A DNA stretch of 64,000 bases from Streptomyces sp. DvalAA-43. Its GTDB lineage: Bacteria; Actinomycetota; Actinomycetes; Streptomycetales; Streptomycetaceae. Below the pieces are notes generated by a model, which worked only from the letters and a program-made list of their open reading frames with translations, searched no databases and was not told the DNA's origin. Positions 51,897 through 60,102 of the stretch are shown piece after piece (positions within the stretch are counted from its first letter, which is position 1; each line of letters starts with the position of its first letter). A program made the translations under genes and the position numbers. Location: the NCBI RefSeq assembly GCF_900091725.1, contig NZ_FMBW01000043.1, positions 310,001-374,000 on the forward strand, in the 5' to 3' direction.

Positions 51897-52988
51897 GTGT
51901 CGTCCTCCACAGCCGTGCCGGGGCAGAGCCCCATAGCCGAAACGGCCCCCCTGTCCCTGTGCGCCCTAGAGCCCCGCGTTCCCGCCGACCGCCTGGTCGC
52001 CGAGATGGTGCCGCCGCCTCGCTTCGACTCCGTGCGCTTCGATACGTATGTGCCGGACCCCAACCAGCCGAGCCAGACGGCGGCGGTCGGGGTCCTGAGC
52101 GACTTCGCGACGGGTCTCGGCGGGGCGCATGCCAGCGGCTCGGGCAAGCGCAAGTGGTTCAGCAAGAAGCCGACGGCTCCCTCGGCGCCGCTCGGGGTCT
52201 ACCTCGACGGCGGCTACGGCGTCGGCAAGACCCACCTGCTGGCCTCCCTCTGGCACGCCACCCCCGCCGACCCCTCGCTGAAGGCGTTCGGCACCTTCGT
52301 CGAGCTGACCAACCTGGTCGGCGCGCTGGGCTTCCAGCAGACCGTGCGGACGCTGAGCGGGCACCGGCTCCTGTGCATCGACGAATTCGAGCTGGACGAC
52401 CCGGGCGACACCGTGCTGGTGTCCTCGCTGCTGAGCAGGCTGGTCGAGGCGGGCGTCGCGCTCGCCGCCACCTCCAACACGCTGCCCGGCAAGCTCGGCG
52501 AGGGCCGGTTCGCCGCGGCCGACTTCCTGCGGGAGATCCAGGGGCTGTCCGCGCACTTCCGTCCACTGCGGATCGACGGCGAGGACTACCGCCACCGCGG
52601 GCTGCCCGAGGCCCCCGCGCCGTACTCCGACGAGCAGGTCACCCGGGCCGCGTACGCCACCGAGGGGGCCAGTCTGGACGACTTCCCCTCGCTGCTCGAC
52701 CATCTCGCCCGGGTCCATCCGAGCCGCTACGGCGCGCTGACGGACGGGCTGCGGGCGGTCTGCCTCACCGAGGTCCAGCCGGTGCCCGACCAGTCGACCG
52801 CGCTGCGGCTCGTCGTCCTCGCCGACCGGCTCTACGACCGGGAGGTCCCGGTGCTCGCCTCCGGGCTGCCGTTCGACCGGCTGTTCAGTGAGGAGATGCT
52901 GAACGGCGGGTACCGGAAGAAGTACTTCCGGGCGATCTCCCGGCTGACGGCGCTGGCACGCGACGCGAAGGGGCTGGTGGCGCAGTAG
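51897..52988 (+). CDS. zapE: ZapE/AFG1-like AAA ATPase
   Basis: 363 residues. Walker A GGYGVGKTHLLASLWHA, Walker B LLCIDEFELDDPGD and the sensor ATSNTLPGKLGEGRFAAADF are characteristic of the AFG1/ZapE family, linked to cell division in other bacteria. I chose GTG 51897 because GGTGGAGAG lies immediately upstream and the next upstream start (51858) would overlap the divergent gene. A GC-rich terminator follows. Confidence 0.88.
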   Translation: MSSSTAVPGQSPIAETAPLSLCALEPRVPADRLVAEMVPPPRFDSVRFDTYVPDPNQPSQTAAVGVLSDFATGLGGAHASGSGKRKWFSKKPTAPSAPLGVYLDGGYGVGKTHLLASLWHATPADPSLKAFGTFVELTNLVGALGFQQTVRTLSGHRLLCIDEFELDDPGDTVLVSSLLSRLVEAGVALAATSNTLPGKLGEGRFAAADFLREIQGLSAHFRPLRIDGEDYRHRGLPEAPAPYSDEQVTRAAYATEGASLDDFPSLLDHLARVHPSRYGALTDGLRAVCLTEVQPVPDQSTALRLVVLADRLYDREVPVLASGLPFDRLFSEEMLNGGYRKKYFRAISRLTALARDAKGLVAQ

Positions 52989-52991
52989 GTT

Positions 52992-53037
52992 CGGGGGCGT
53001 ACCGTCCCGAGGCGCCTCCGGGCGCCCCGGGCCCCCG
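52992..53037 (+). terminator. Terminator after zapE
   Basis: CGGGGGC (52992-52998) pairs with GCCCCCG (53031-53037), with an inner GGCGCC-TCCG-GGCGCC stem (53011-53026). Confidence 0.7.
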
Positions 53038-53071
53038 TATCGCTCGCGCACACCGTTTGAAGGGATCCAGC

Positions 53072-53497
53072 ATGGCTACCACCCGTCAGGCCCACACGGT
53101 CTGGGAAGGCAACCTGATCGAGGGCAAGGGTGTCGTCACCTTCGACTCCTCCGGCATCGGCGACTACGACGTCTCCTGGCCCTCCCGCGCGGAGAAGGCG
53201 AACGGCAAGACGTCTCCCGAGGAGCTCATCGCGGCGGCCCACTCCAGCTGCTTCTCGATGGCGCTCTCCAACGGCCTGGCCACGGCCGGCACCCCGCCGA
53301 CCCGGCTGACCACCACGGCCGACGTCACCTTCCAGCCCGGCACCGGCATCACCGGCATCCACCTCACCGTCCAGGGCGAGGTGCCCGGCCTCGACGAGGC
53401 GGGCTTCGTCAAGGCCGCCGAGGACGCCAAGGCGAACTGCCCGGTCAGCCAGGCGCTGACCGGCACGACGATCACGCTCTCCGCCTCGCTGGCCTGA
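53072..53497 (+). CDS. OsmC family peroxiredoxin
   Basis: 141 residues. The two redox cysteines are C60 in AHSSCFSMAL and C123 in NCPVSQAL. The sequence (WEGNLIEGKGVVT start, KTSPEELIAAAHSSC) fits OsmC more than Ohr. It reduces organic hydroperoxides. AAGGGA precedes the ATG at 53072. Confidence 0.92.
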   Translation: MATTRQAHTVWEGNLIEGKGVVTFDSSGIGDYDVSWPSRAEKANGKTSPEELIAAAHSSCFSMALSNGLATAGTPPTRLTTTADVTFQPGTGITGIHLTVQGEVPGLDEAGFVKAAEDAKANCPVSQALTGTTITLSASLA

Positions 53498-53538
53498 CCT
53501 CAGGGGCCGCTCCCGGCCCGGGACACGTCCGGGGCCCG

Positions 53539-53592
53539 GTGACCCGCATGGTTCCCGCGCGGCACCGCGCGTGCTACACACATGCGGGTCAC
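53539..53592. promoter_or_regulatory. Nested perfect inverted repeat between osmC and the PhoX-like gene
   Basis: GTGACCCGCATG (53539-53550) and CATGCGGGTCAC (53581-53592) are perfect 12-bp arms; the 30-bp spacer holds GCGCGG-CA-CCGCGC (53557-53570). It may be the osmC terminator, a regulatory dyad of the next gene, or a cruciform. Confidence 0.6.
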
Positions 53593-53622
53593 TTCTCCTG
53601 TCCGCCAGCAGGGAGTTGCCTC

Positions 53623-55065
53623 ATGTCATCAGAAACGTCACGCCTCACCGCGGAAGCGTCGCACCTGACCGCGGAGGCCCCACGCCCGACCGCGGAAGCG
53701 TCACGCCCGAGCGCCACCCGTCGCCAGGTCCTGGCCGGCGGCGGCGCGGCCGTCGCCGCCATCGCCTTCACGGGGGCGTTCTCCGAACTCTTCGCCGGTA
53801 CCGCCGCCGCCCGGGGACACAGCGGGTACGGCCCGCTGGTGCCCGACCCCGACGGCCTGCTCGACCTGCCGAAGGGCTTCCGCTACCGGGTCCTGTCCCG
53901 GGAGGGCGACCGGCTCCGCTCCGGCGAGGGACAGGTACCCAGCAACTGCGACGGCATGGCCGCCTTCGCGGGCCGCCACGGACACGTCCGCCTGGTCCGC
54001 AACCACGAGAACCGCGTCACCGCGAAGATCCAGGTCCCGGTCGTCGAGGGCCTCACCTACGACCCGATGGGCAAGGGCGGCTGTACGGCCCTGGAGCTGG
54101 ACGGCCGCAACAACGTCCTGGGCGAACGCGTCGCCATCGCCGGTACGGCGGTGAACTGCGCGGGCGGCCGCACCCCGTGGAACACCTGGCTGACCTGCGA
54201 GGAGACCGAGGACAGGGCCGGTACCAACGGCTACACCAAGGATCACGGCTTCATCTTCGAGGTCGACGGCGCCGATCCGCACCGCACCGGGGCCGTGCCG
54301 CTCACCGCGATGGGCCGGTTCCAGCACGAGGCCATCGCGATCGACCCGAAGAGCGGGATCGTCTACGAGACGGAGGACGCGTTCGAGAAACCGTTCGGGC
54401 TCTTCTACCGCTTCCTGCCGAGGAAACCGCTCGGCGGCACGGGCTCCCTGCGGGCCGGCGGCCATCTGGAGGCCATGCGCGTGCCGGGCGTGCCCGACCT
54501 CTCCGTGGTCCAGGAGACCGGGGCGCGCTTCGAGGGCGTCGAATGGGTGCCCGTGCCGGATCCGCTGGCGGCCGAGACCCCGATCCGGTTCCAGGACTTC
54601 GGCCCCAAGGGCATCACGCATGCGCAGAAGCTGGAGGGCTGCTACTGGGGCGGCTCCTCGGTCTACTTCGTCTCCAGCTTCGCGCACAGCGCGGAGGGGT
54701 CGGCCGCCGACCACTACGGCCAGGTGTGGCGGTACGAGCCGAAGCGGCGCCGTCTCACGCTCGTGATCGTCTTCGGCCCCGGCACCGATGTGCAGCTGCC
54801 GGGCGAGTCCCCGGACAACATCTGCCTCGCCGCGGACGGCGGGCTGATGGTGTGCGAGGACGGTGGCGGCGCGCAGCATGTGTTCGGTCTGACGCGGGGC
54901 GGCGAGGTCTACGCGATGGCGCGGGGCCGGCAGAACATCGGGACGCCGGAGAAGCCCGAGTGGGGCGAGTTCGCCGGGGTCACCTTCGCTCCCGACGGCG
55001 GCACGATGTACGTGAACTGCTACACACCGGGGACGACGTTCGCGGTGACCGGGCCGTGGCACTGA
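53623..55065 (+). CDS. Tat-exported PhoX/DUF839-like protein
   Basis: 480 residues. The twin-arginine signal TRRQVLAGGGAAVAAIAF lies at about 28-45, after a repetitive n-region. The mature part is a DUF839/PhoX beta-propeller: HGHVRLVRNHENR, GGCTALELDG, NTWLTCEET-x-D, FQHEAIAIDPKSGIVYETED, CYWGGSSVYFVSSF, ESPDNICLAADGGLMVCEDG. In PhoX such residues bind iron and calcium for alkaline phosphatase activity; many relatives lack proven phosphatase activity. I chose the ATG at 53623 with AGGGAG upstream. No clear double PHO box was found in front of it. Confidence 0.85.
   Translation: MSSETSRLTAEASHLTAEAPRPTAEASRPSATRRQVLAGGGAAVAAIAFTGAFSELFAGTAAARGHSGYGPLVPDPDGLLDLPKGFRYRVLSREGDRLRSGEGQVPSNCDGMAAFAGRHGHVRLVRNHENRVTAKIQVPVVEGLTYDPMGKGGCTALELDGRNNVLGERVAIAGTAVNCAGGRTPWNTWLTCEETEDRAGTNGYTKDHGFIFEVDGADPHRTGAVPLTAMGRFQHEAIAIDPKSGIVYETEDAFEKPFGLFYRFLPRKPLGGTGSLRAGGHLEAMRVPGVPDLSVVQETGARFEGVEWVPVPDPLAAETPIRFQDFGPKGITHAQKLEGCYWGGSSVYFVSSFAHSAEGSAADHYGQVWRYEPKRRRLTLVIVFGPGTDVQLPGESPDNICLAADGGLMVCEDGGGAQHVFGLTRGGEVYAMARGRQNIGTPEKPEWGEFAGVTFAPDGGTMYVNCYTPGTTFAVTGPWH
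53638..53712 (+). repeat. 21-bp repeats in the Tat signal n-region
   Basis: Three full 21-bp units and a part fourth encode SRLTAEA, SHLTAEA, PRPTAEA and SRPSA. They extend the n-region before the twin arginines. Confidence 0.85.
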
Positions 55066-55091
55066 CGCGCTGACCCATCGGGGCGCACGGT

Positions 55092-55131
55092 GGCGTACGG
55101 GGGCGGGCGGCCGATGCCCACCCCGTACGCC
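55092..55131 (+). terminator. Terminator after the PhoX-like gene
   Basis: GGCGTACGGGG (55092-55102) and CCCCGTACGCC (55121-55131) are perfect 11-bp arms with an 18-nt loop, 26 nt after the stop. Confidence 0.85.
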
Positions 55132-55142
55132 GCCCCGAACGG

Positions 55143-55157
55143 CCTTCGGCCCGAAGG
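55143..55157. promoter_or_regulatory. Palindrome CCTTCGG-C-CCGAAGG upstream of the FAD oxidoreductase gene
   Basis: A perfect 7-bp dyad with 1-bp centre, 188 bp before the ATG. It follows the previous terminator, so an operator is as likely as a second hairpin. Confidence 0.4.
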
Positions 55158-55344
55158 GCGTTGATCTCTTGGCCTCGGAAGAAGTCGCGGCGGGACCGCG
55201 CGCGGGGAGATAGGCTCCCGCCTGGTTCCGCGCGCCTCCGCGGGACCCGCCCGCACCGGCCCGTGTCCGACCCCACCCTCACCCCCGGCGGTGCGCGGCA
55301 TGCATTCCGCAGCCTCGAAACCAACCCCCGATGGGACGTGAACC

Positions 55345-57567
55345 ATGAGGCACGAAACCGTACGGCACGACATCACCGTCGTCGGCGGCGGTCTGGCCGG
55401 TGTCTGCGCGGCGATCGCCGCCGCCCGGCTGGGCCGCACCGTGGCACTCGTCAACAACCGGCCGGTGCTCGGCGGGAACGCGAGCAGCGAGGTCCGGGTC
55501 TGGGTGGTCGGCGCCACCGCCCACGGCAACAACCACCACGCCCGCGAGGGCGGCATCATGGGCGAGCTCTTCGTCGAGAACCAGTTCCGCAACCCGGACG
55601 GGAATCCGTACTACTGGGACGCGGTGGTGCTGGACGCGGTCCGGGCCGAGCCCGGAATCACGCTCTACCTCAACACCGACGTACGGGAAGTGGACGCGGA
55701 CGGGCCGGAGGACGCCCGGCACATCACCGCCGTCACCGGGTGGATGATGGGCTCGGAGCGGCTCATCCGCTTCGAGAGCGAGCTGTTCCTGGACTGTTCG
55801 GGAGACGGCCTGGCCGGTGCCCTGGCGGGTGCCCGCCACCGCATCGGCCGGGAATCGCGGGCAGAGTACCTCGAACCGTGGGCGCCCGAGGAGGCCGACC
55901 GCATCACTCTCGGCTCGACCCTGCTCTTCTACACCAAGGACGCCGGTCACCCGGTCAAATACGTCCCCCCGTCCTTCGCGAAGAACATCGCCGAGACCTC
56001 GATCCCGCAGCGCCGCATCATCAAGTCCGGTGACAACGGCTGCGCGTACTGGTGGATCGAGTTCGGCGGGGAGCTGGACACGGTTCATGACAACGATGCC
56101 ATCCGTGACGAACTGTGGGCGGTCATCCACGGCATCTGGGACCACATCAAGAACTCCGGCGAGTTCGACGCCGCCGACATGACGCTGGAGTGGGTGGGTT
56201 CGGTGCCCGGAAAGCGCGAGTACCGGCGCTTCCTCGGCGACTACGTACTGCACCAGGGCGACATCCTCGGCCAGACCGAATTCGCCGACCGGGTCGCCTT
56301 CGGCGGCTGGTCCATCGACCTGCATCCGCCGCAGGGCATGTACGCCGACGGGGACGGCGCCAAGCAGCGCTACGCGGACGGGATCTACCACATCCCCTAC
56401 CGGAGCCTGTACTCGGTGAACACGACGAACCTGCTCTTCGCCGGGCGCAACATCTCCGCCAGCCACGTCGCCTTCGGCTCGACCCGGGTCATGGCGACCT
56501 GCGCGACGGTCGGCCAGGCCGCGGGCACCGCCGCCGCGCTGTGTGCCGCCCAGGGGGGCGCCCCGCGCGCACTCGACGTGTCCGCGCTCCAGCGCACCCT
56601 GTTGCGGGAGGACGCCTCCGTCATCGGTCTGGCGTCGGACGACCCGGACGACCTTGCCCCGCGCGCCGCCGTCACGGCCTCGTCCAGCCTGACGGACTTC
56701 GGTGTCGGGACGCTGCTGGAGCGCCTGCCGCTGACCTCGGACGCCGGTCTGGTGTTCCCCGTCGACCCCGAGCTGACCGGCCTCGACCTGCTCGTGGACG
56801 CCGAGCGGGACACGGAACTCGTCGTCGAGCTCCACGACCCGGAGCTCGGCCAGAACTACGTCCCCCGCCGTCTCGTCGACTCCGTCACCGTCCCGGTCGC
56901 CGCCGGGTCGAAGCAGTGGGTCGGGACGGGGCTCCGCTGGGCTCCGGAGAGCGCCCGCAACGCCTTCGTCGTCGTACGGGCCAATGACGACCTCGCCCTG
57001 TACAGCACCGACGGACCGGCCCCGGGCGTGCTGGGCCTGACCCGTATCCCACTCGACCCGCGCGCCGAGTCGCCGCAGCCGCTGCGCGAGTGGACCGACG
57101 CCGGTCTGCTGCGCCGCGCCTTCCGCTTCCGGGCGGGCGGGACCTCCGCGTACGCCCCGGCCAAAGCCGTGGACGGCTACGCCCGCCCGTACGCCGGTCC
57201 GCACATGTGGGTGTCCGAGCCCCTCGGGGAGGACGGCGGGGCCTGGCTGGAGCTGGCCTGGCCGGAGCCGGTCACGCTCCGCCGGATCGATGTCCTCGCC
57301 GACGACGACGTCAACGAGGACCTGATCAACCTGCATCACCACCGGACCCCGTTCGACACACTGCCCACCCTGCTGCGGGACTACCGCGTCGAAGCGCGCG
57401 ACACGGACGGCGGCTGGCGGACCGTCTCCCGCACGACGGACAACCGGCGCCGCCGCCAGGTGCACACCCTGGACGAGCCGGTCACCTCGACGGCGCTGCG
57501 GATCGTCGTCGAGTCGACCAACGGAGCCGCTTCGGCCCATGTCGTCGCCGTCCGCGCCTATGCGTAG
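55345..57567 (+). CDS. FAD-dependent oxidoreductase with C-terminal discoidin-like domain
   Basis: 740 residues. The dinucleotide motif GGGLAGVCAAIAAARLG (about 13-29) and NRPVLGGNASSEVRV mark the FAD_oxidored family (PF12831 type); DCSGDGLAG and NLLFAGRNIS-x-SHVAFGSTRVM are the other FAD-contact regions. Residues about 590-740 resemble an F5/8-type C (discoidin) fold (AYAPAKAVDGYARPYAGPHMWVS, WLELAWPEPVTLRRIDV). Related genes occur in sugar or glycoside catabolic loci and are thought to oxidise sugars. No signal peptide is visible, so the carbohydrate-binding-like domain would be cytoplasmic. It stands alone here. Confidence 0.8.
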   Translation: MRHETVRHDITVVGGGLAGVCAAIAAARLGRTVALVNNRPVLGGNASSEVRVWVVGATAHGNNHHAREGGIMGELFVENQFRNPDGNPYYWDAVVLDAVRAEPGITLYLNTDVREVDADGPEDARHITAVTGWMMGSERLIRFESELFLDCSGDGLAGALAGARHRIGRESRAEYLEPWAPEEADRITLGSTLLFYTKDAGHPVKYVPPSFAKNIAETSIPQRRIIKSGDNGCAYWWIEFGGELDTVHDNDAIRDELWAVIHGIWDHIKNSGEFDAADMTLEWVGSVPGKREYRRFLGDYVLHQGDILGQTEFADRVAFGGWSIDLHPPQGMYADGDGAKQRYADGIYHIPYRSLYSVNTTNLLFAGRNISASHVAFGSTRVMATCATVGQAAGTAAALCAAQGGAPRALDVSALQRTLLREDASVIGLASDDPDDLAPRAAVTASSSLTDFGVGTLLERLPLTSDAGLVFPVDPELTGLDLLVDAERDTELVVELHDPELGQNYVPRRLVDSVTVPVAAGSKQWVGTGLRWAPESARNAFVVVRANDDLALYSTDGPAPGVLGLTRIPLDPRAESPQPLREWTDAGLLRRAFRFRAGGTSAYAPAKAVDGYARPYAGPHMWVSEPLGEDGGAWLELAWPEPVTLRRIDVLADDDVNEDLINLHHHRTPFDTLPTLLRDYRVEARDTDGGWRTVSRTTDNRRRRQVHTLDEPVTSTALRIVVESTNGAASAHVVAVRAYA

Positions 57568-57684
57568 AAACGGACCGGCCCGGCGGGGCGGCGAAGCGGA
57601 GCGGACCGGCCGGGGGTGGTAATTCGACGGGCCGGGTGAATCCGCGCGCGACTCCGGACAGGAGAGGCGCCATATACACCCGTT

Positions 57685-57717
57685 AGTCACATAACTGGAT
57701 ATTTTCCGCTAGTGACT
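57685..57717. promoter_or_regulatory. AT-rich promoter/dyad over the start of the deacetylase gene
   Basis: AGTCAC (57685-57690) and GTGACT (57712-57717) are inverted arms; the second contains the GTG start. TATTTT at 57700-57705 is 6 nt before the GTG, at the distance of a -10 box for a leaderless mRNA. No clear -35 is seen. Confidence 0.4.
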
Positions 57718-58584
57718 TATTCTGCGCGGAAAACGACGGCTCTGACCGTTCTCGGTGTGGTGCTCGGCAGCCTCACCGGCTGCGGGGGCCACGGCATCGT
57801 GTCCACCGACGGCCCCCCGGCCGAGGCGCGTACCGCTGCCGTGGCCTCTCCGCGGCCGCACGCGGCCCCGGCACCACCGCCCACCCTGGCCCCGGGCCCC
57901 GACGGGCGGACCCCGGTCTTCGAGCACGGGGCGCGGACCGGCCAGAAGGTGGTGGCCCTGACCTTCGACGCCGACATGACGGCCGCCGAGGGGCCGCGCG
58001 CGGCGGCGGGCGAGCACTTCGACAATCCCGGACTGATCGATCTGCTGCGCGAGTTGAAGGTACCCGCGACGGTGTTCATGACGGGGCGGTGGGCCGACGA
58101 GTACCCGGCGCAGGCCAGGTCCATCGGCGCCGATCCCCTCTTCGAGGTCGCCAACCACTCGTACAGCCACTACGCCTTCACGTCCCCCTGCTACGGGCTG
58201 CCGACCGTGGCGAAGGGCGACATGCGCGCCGACGCGGCACGGGCCATCGCCTCCTTCCGGAAGGCCGGCGTGCGCAACACTGTGCCCTACTTCCGCTTCC
58301 CGGGCGGCTGCTACGACGACGCCTCGCTGAGCGCGCTGGCGCCCGAGAAGATGACGGCGGTGCAGTGGGACGTCATCAGCGGCGACGCCTTCGCGACGAA
58401 CCCGGACGCGGTGGCCGACCAGGTGCTGGACGGGGTGCGGCCGGGCTCACTGGTCGTCATGCACTGCACCCGCAGCGCGGCACCGGTCACGGACGAGGCG
58501 GTGAGCCAGGTGGTCCCGGAGCTGCGCAGCCGCGGATACCGCTTCGTGAAGGTCTCCGACCTGATCCGGGCGGCACAGCGCTAG
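57712..58584 (+). CDS. NodB-type polysaccharide deacetylase lipoprotein
   Basis: 290 residues. The lipobox LTGC (C24) ends a lipoprotein signal and a Pro/Ala-rich tether follows to about residue 65. The CE4 domain is intact: D86-A-D88 (motif 1), H149-x-x-x-H153 (metal ligands), RFPGGCYDD near 195-203, WD219-220 and the catalytic H251 in LVVMHCT. It removes acetyl groups from GlcNAc-containing glycans such as peptidoglycan or a surface polymer. The start is GTG 57712, inside a dyad, with no good ribosome site. It stands alone. Confidence 0.92.
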   Translation: MTYSARKTTALTVLGVVLGSLTGCGGHGIVSTDGPPAEARTAAVASPRPHAAPAPPPTLAPGPDGRTPVFEHGARTGQKVVALTFDADMTAAEGPRAAAGEHFDNPGLIDLLRELKVPATVFMTGRWADEYPAQARSIGADPLFEVANHSYSHYAFTSPCYGLPTVAKGDMRADAARAIASFRKAGVRNTVPYFRFPGGCYDDASLSALAPEKMTAVQWDVISGDAFATNPDAVADQVLDGVRPGSLVVMHCTRSAAPVTDEAVSQVVPELRSRGYRFVKVSDLIRAAQR

Positions 58585-58656
58585 GGGCCGCTGTCCGGGG
58601 TCACGACGTGGTGCGACCCCGCCGGCTCGGAGGCTTCGGCCGCAGCGCTCCTGGTC

Positions 58657-59026
58657 CTACTCGGCGCTCACCGCCTCGACCACGGACAGGACGGTCGGGC
58701 GTCGGCACGATGCGGCGCAGGCGCAGCCCGGCCTCCTCGAAGAGCCGCGTGAAGTCCTCCTCCGTGCGCTCCCTTCCCACGAGGGAGGTCGTCATCATCA
58801 GGTCCAGGGTCTTGGACTGATGGGGCAGGTCGCCGGGCGGCACGACGGCGTCGATGACGAGGATGCGGCCGCCGGGAGCCATGGCCTGCGGGCAGTTGCG
58901 CAGGATCGTGGCCGACTGCTCGTCGTTCCGGTCGTGGAGGATGCGCTTGAGGAGGTAGAGGTCTCCTGCCGGTACCGATAAGGAGAAGTCGCCCTCCGAC
59001 AGTGACCAGCGGTCGGCGATGTCCTC
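58657..59026 (-). pseudogene. Remnant of a SAM-dependent O-methyltransferase
   Basis: The frame carries the C-terminal third of an acetylserotonin-type O-methyltransferase: GDFSLSVPAGDLYLLKRILHD, ILRNCPQAMAPGGRILVIDAVVPPGD, SKTLDLMMTT, ERTEEDFTRLFEEAGLRL. The N-terminal dimerisation domain and the SAM-binding GGGxG are missing. At 58696 one extra base shifts the frame; correcting it restores the usual end TVLSVVEAVSAE and a TAG at 58657-58659. It also contains a TTA codon (58982-58984). Both truncation and frameshift argue for a dead gene. 59027-59213 upstream holds nothing recognisable. Confidence 0.8.
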
Positions 59027-59213
59027 CTGGCCGAGCCGGGTTCGGTAGCCGCTGGTCCCAGTGCATCTTCCTGGGCACGGCGGGGCCATAGGGCTTCCGG
59101 CCGTCTTCATCTTCACCCGGACGTGGGTCCGCGTTCTGCCCCGGACGGCTGCGAGCGGCCGTACGAGGGCGTCCGTCAGGACCTGTCCGCTGTGTCAGGG
59201 AGCGGGAAGGGCC

Positions 59214-59420
59214 CTAGCCCGAGCACGCCGTTCGCTGGGCCTCCTGCCAGGCGCAGACCGGGCAGAGGGTGATGCCCTTGACCGAATCCGGGTACTCGGT
59301 CGGCTTCCGGCAGAGCACGCACTCCGCGTAGGGCGGGCCCGCGGCGGTCTCCGTCCCCGCGGTCGCGGCAGGTGCGCCGCAGTACGTCTCTTCCCCGCCC
59401 CGGTCCGTCTGCTCGTCCAT
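59214..59420 (-). CDS. Small CxxC protein
   Basis: 68 residues from the ATG at 59418-59420. The C-terminal half has CVLCRKPTEYPDSVKGITLCPVCAW, two CxxC knuckles for one zinc. The N-terminal half has ETYCGAPAATAG. It resembles a small conserved streptomycete protein with no known function. A GTG at 59441 would add 7 residues and overlap the permease gene. It lies 10 bp after the ABC permease on the same strand. Confidence 0.7.
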   Translation of the reverse strand: MDEQTDRGGEETYCGAPAATAGTETAAGPPYAECVLCRKPTEYPDSVKGITLCPVCAWQEAQRTACSG

Positions 59421-59430
59421 GCGTACGAGC

Positions 59431-60102
59431 CTACTCAGCACGCAGGGACGCCAGCCGACAGGTGAGCGCGGCCGCCGCGGCGGCGAGGGCGGCGGCGACG
59501 ACGAACGGCAGGACGGGCAGGTGGACCACGCCCGTCCGTGCTCCGGTGACCAGGCCCGTCACGGCGGTGTTGGCGGGCGAACCACTGGTCACGACGGCCA
59601 GCAGCGCGGCGAGCACGGTGGCCGAGACGGACCAGCCCCGCCGGAGCAGCAGCGGCCGGGTGCAGAGCGCGCCGACCGCCGCCCCCAGCAGCGCGCAGCA
59701 GCCGGCGGCGAGCAGTCCGGCGATCCCGGCGGGCAGCAGCGCCACCCGGACCGTGGTGTCGTGGCCGGTCGGCCTGCTGATCAGCAGCACGACCAGGGTG
59801 GCGGCCACGCCCAGCAGCCCGGCGCAGCCGAGCCCGGTGAGCAACGAGGCCAGATGCACCCTCGGCGATCCCACCACCGCGGCGGTCACGGTCCGGGCGG
59901 CGGGCGGTTCCTGGTCGACGCAGAGCTGGACGAGCCAGGCGGTGACGGGCAGGAGCCCGGCGGCGGCGTAGCCGAGCGAGTCGAGGACGGGCTGTCCCGC
60001 CTGCACGCCGATGCCGACGAAGGCCGCGTACAGCAGGACCGGGGCGAGCCAGCGCTGGGAGCGGACCAGTAGATCGGCCCGGTAGCGGAGGAGGGCGGTC
60101 AT
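59431..60102 (-). CDS. ABC transporter membrane protein
   Basis: 223 residues with about six hydrophobic segments and little hydrophilic sequence (LLVRSQRWLAPVLLYAAFVGIG start). It overlaps the ATPase gene by 4 bp (ATGA), so it is its partner. No substrate can be given; the pair resembles ABC-2-type exporters of unknown cargo. Confidence 0.75.
   Translation of the reverse strand: MTALLRYRADLLVRSQRWLAPVLLYAAFVGIGVQAGQPVLDSLGYAAAGLLPVTAWLVQLCVDQEPPAARTVTAAVVGSPRVHLASLLTGLGCAGLLGVAATLVVLLISRPTGHDTTVRVALLPAGIAGLLAAGCCALLGAAVGALCTRPLLLRRGWSVSATVLAALLAVVTSGSPANTAVTGLVTGARTGVVHLPVLPFVVAAALAAAAAALTCRLASLRAE

Noticed and set aside
53585..53600. PHO box before the PhoX-like gene
   Set aside because: Only one partial GGTCACTTC-like unit is present, without a second unit 11 bp away.
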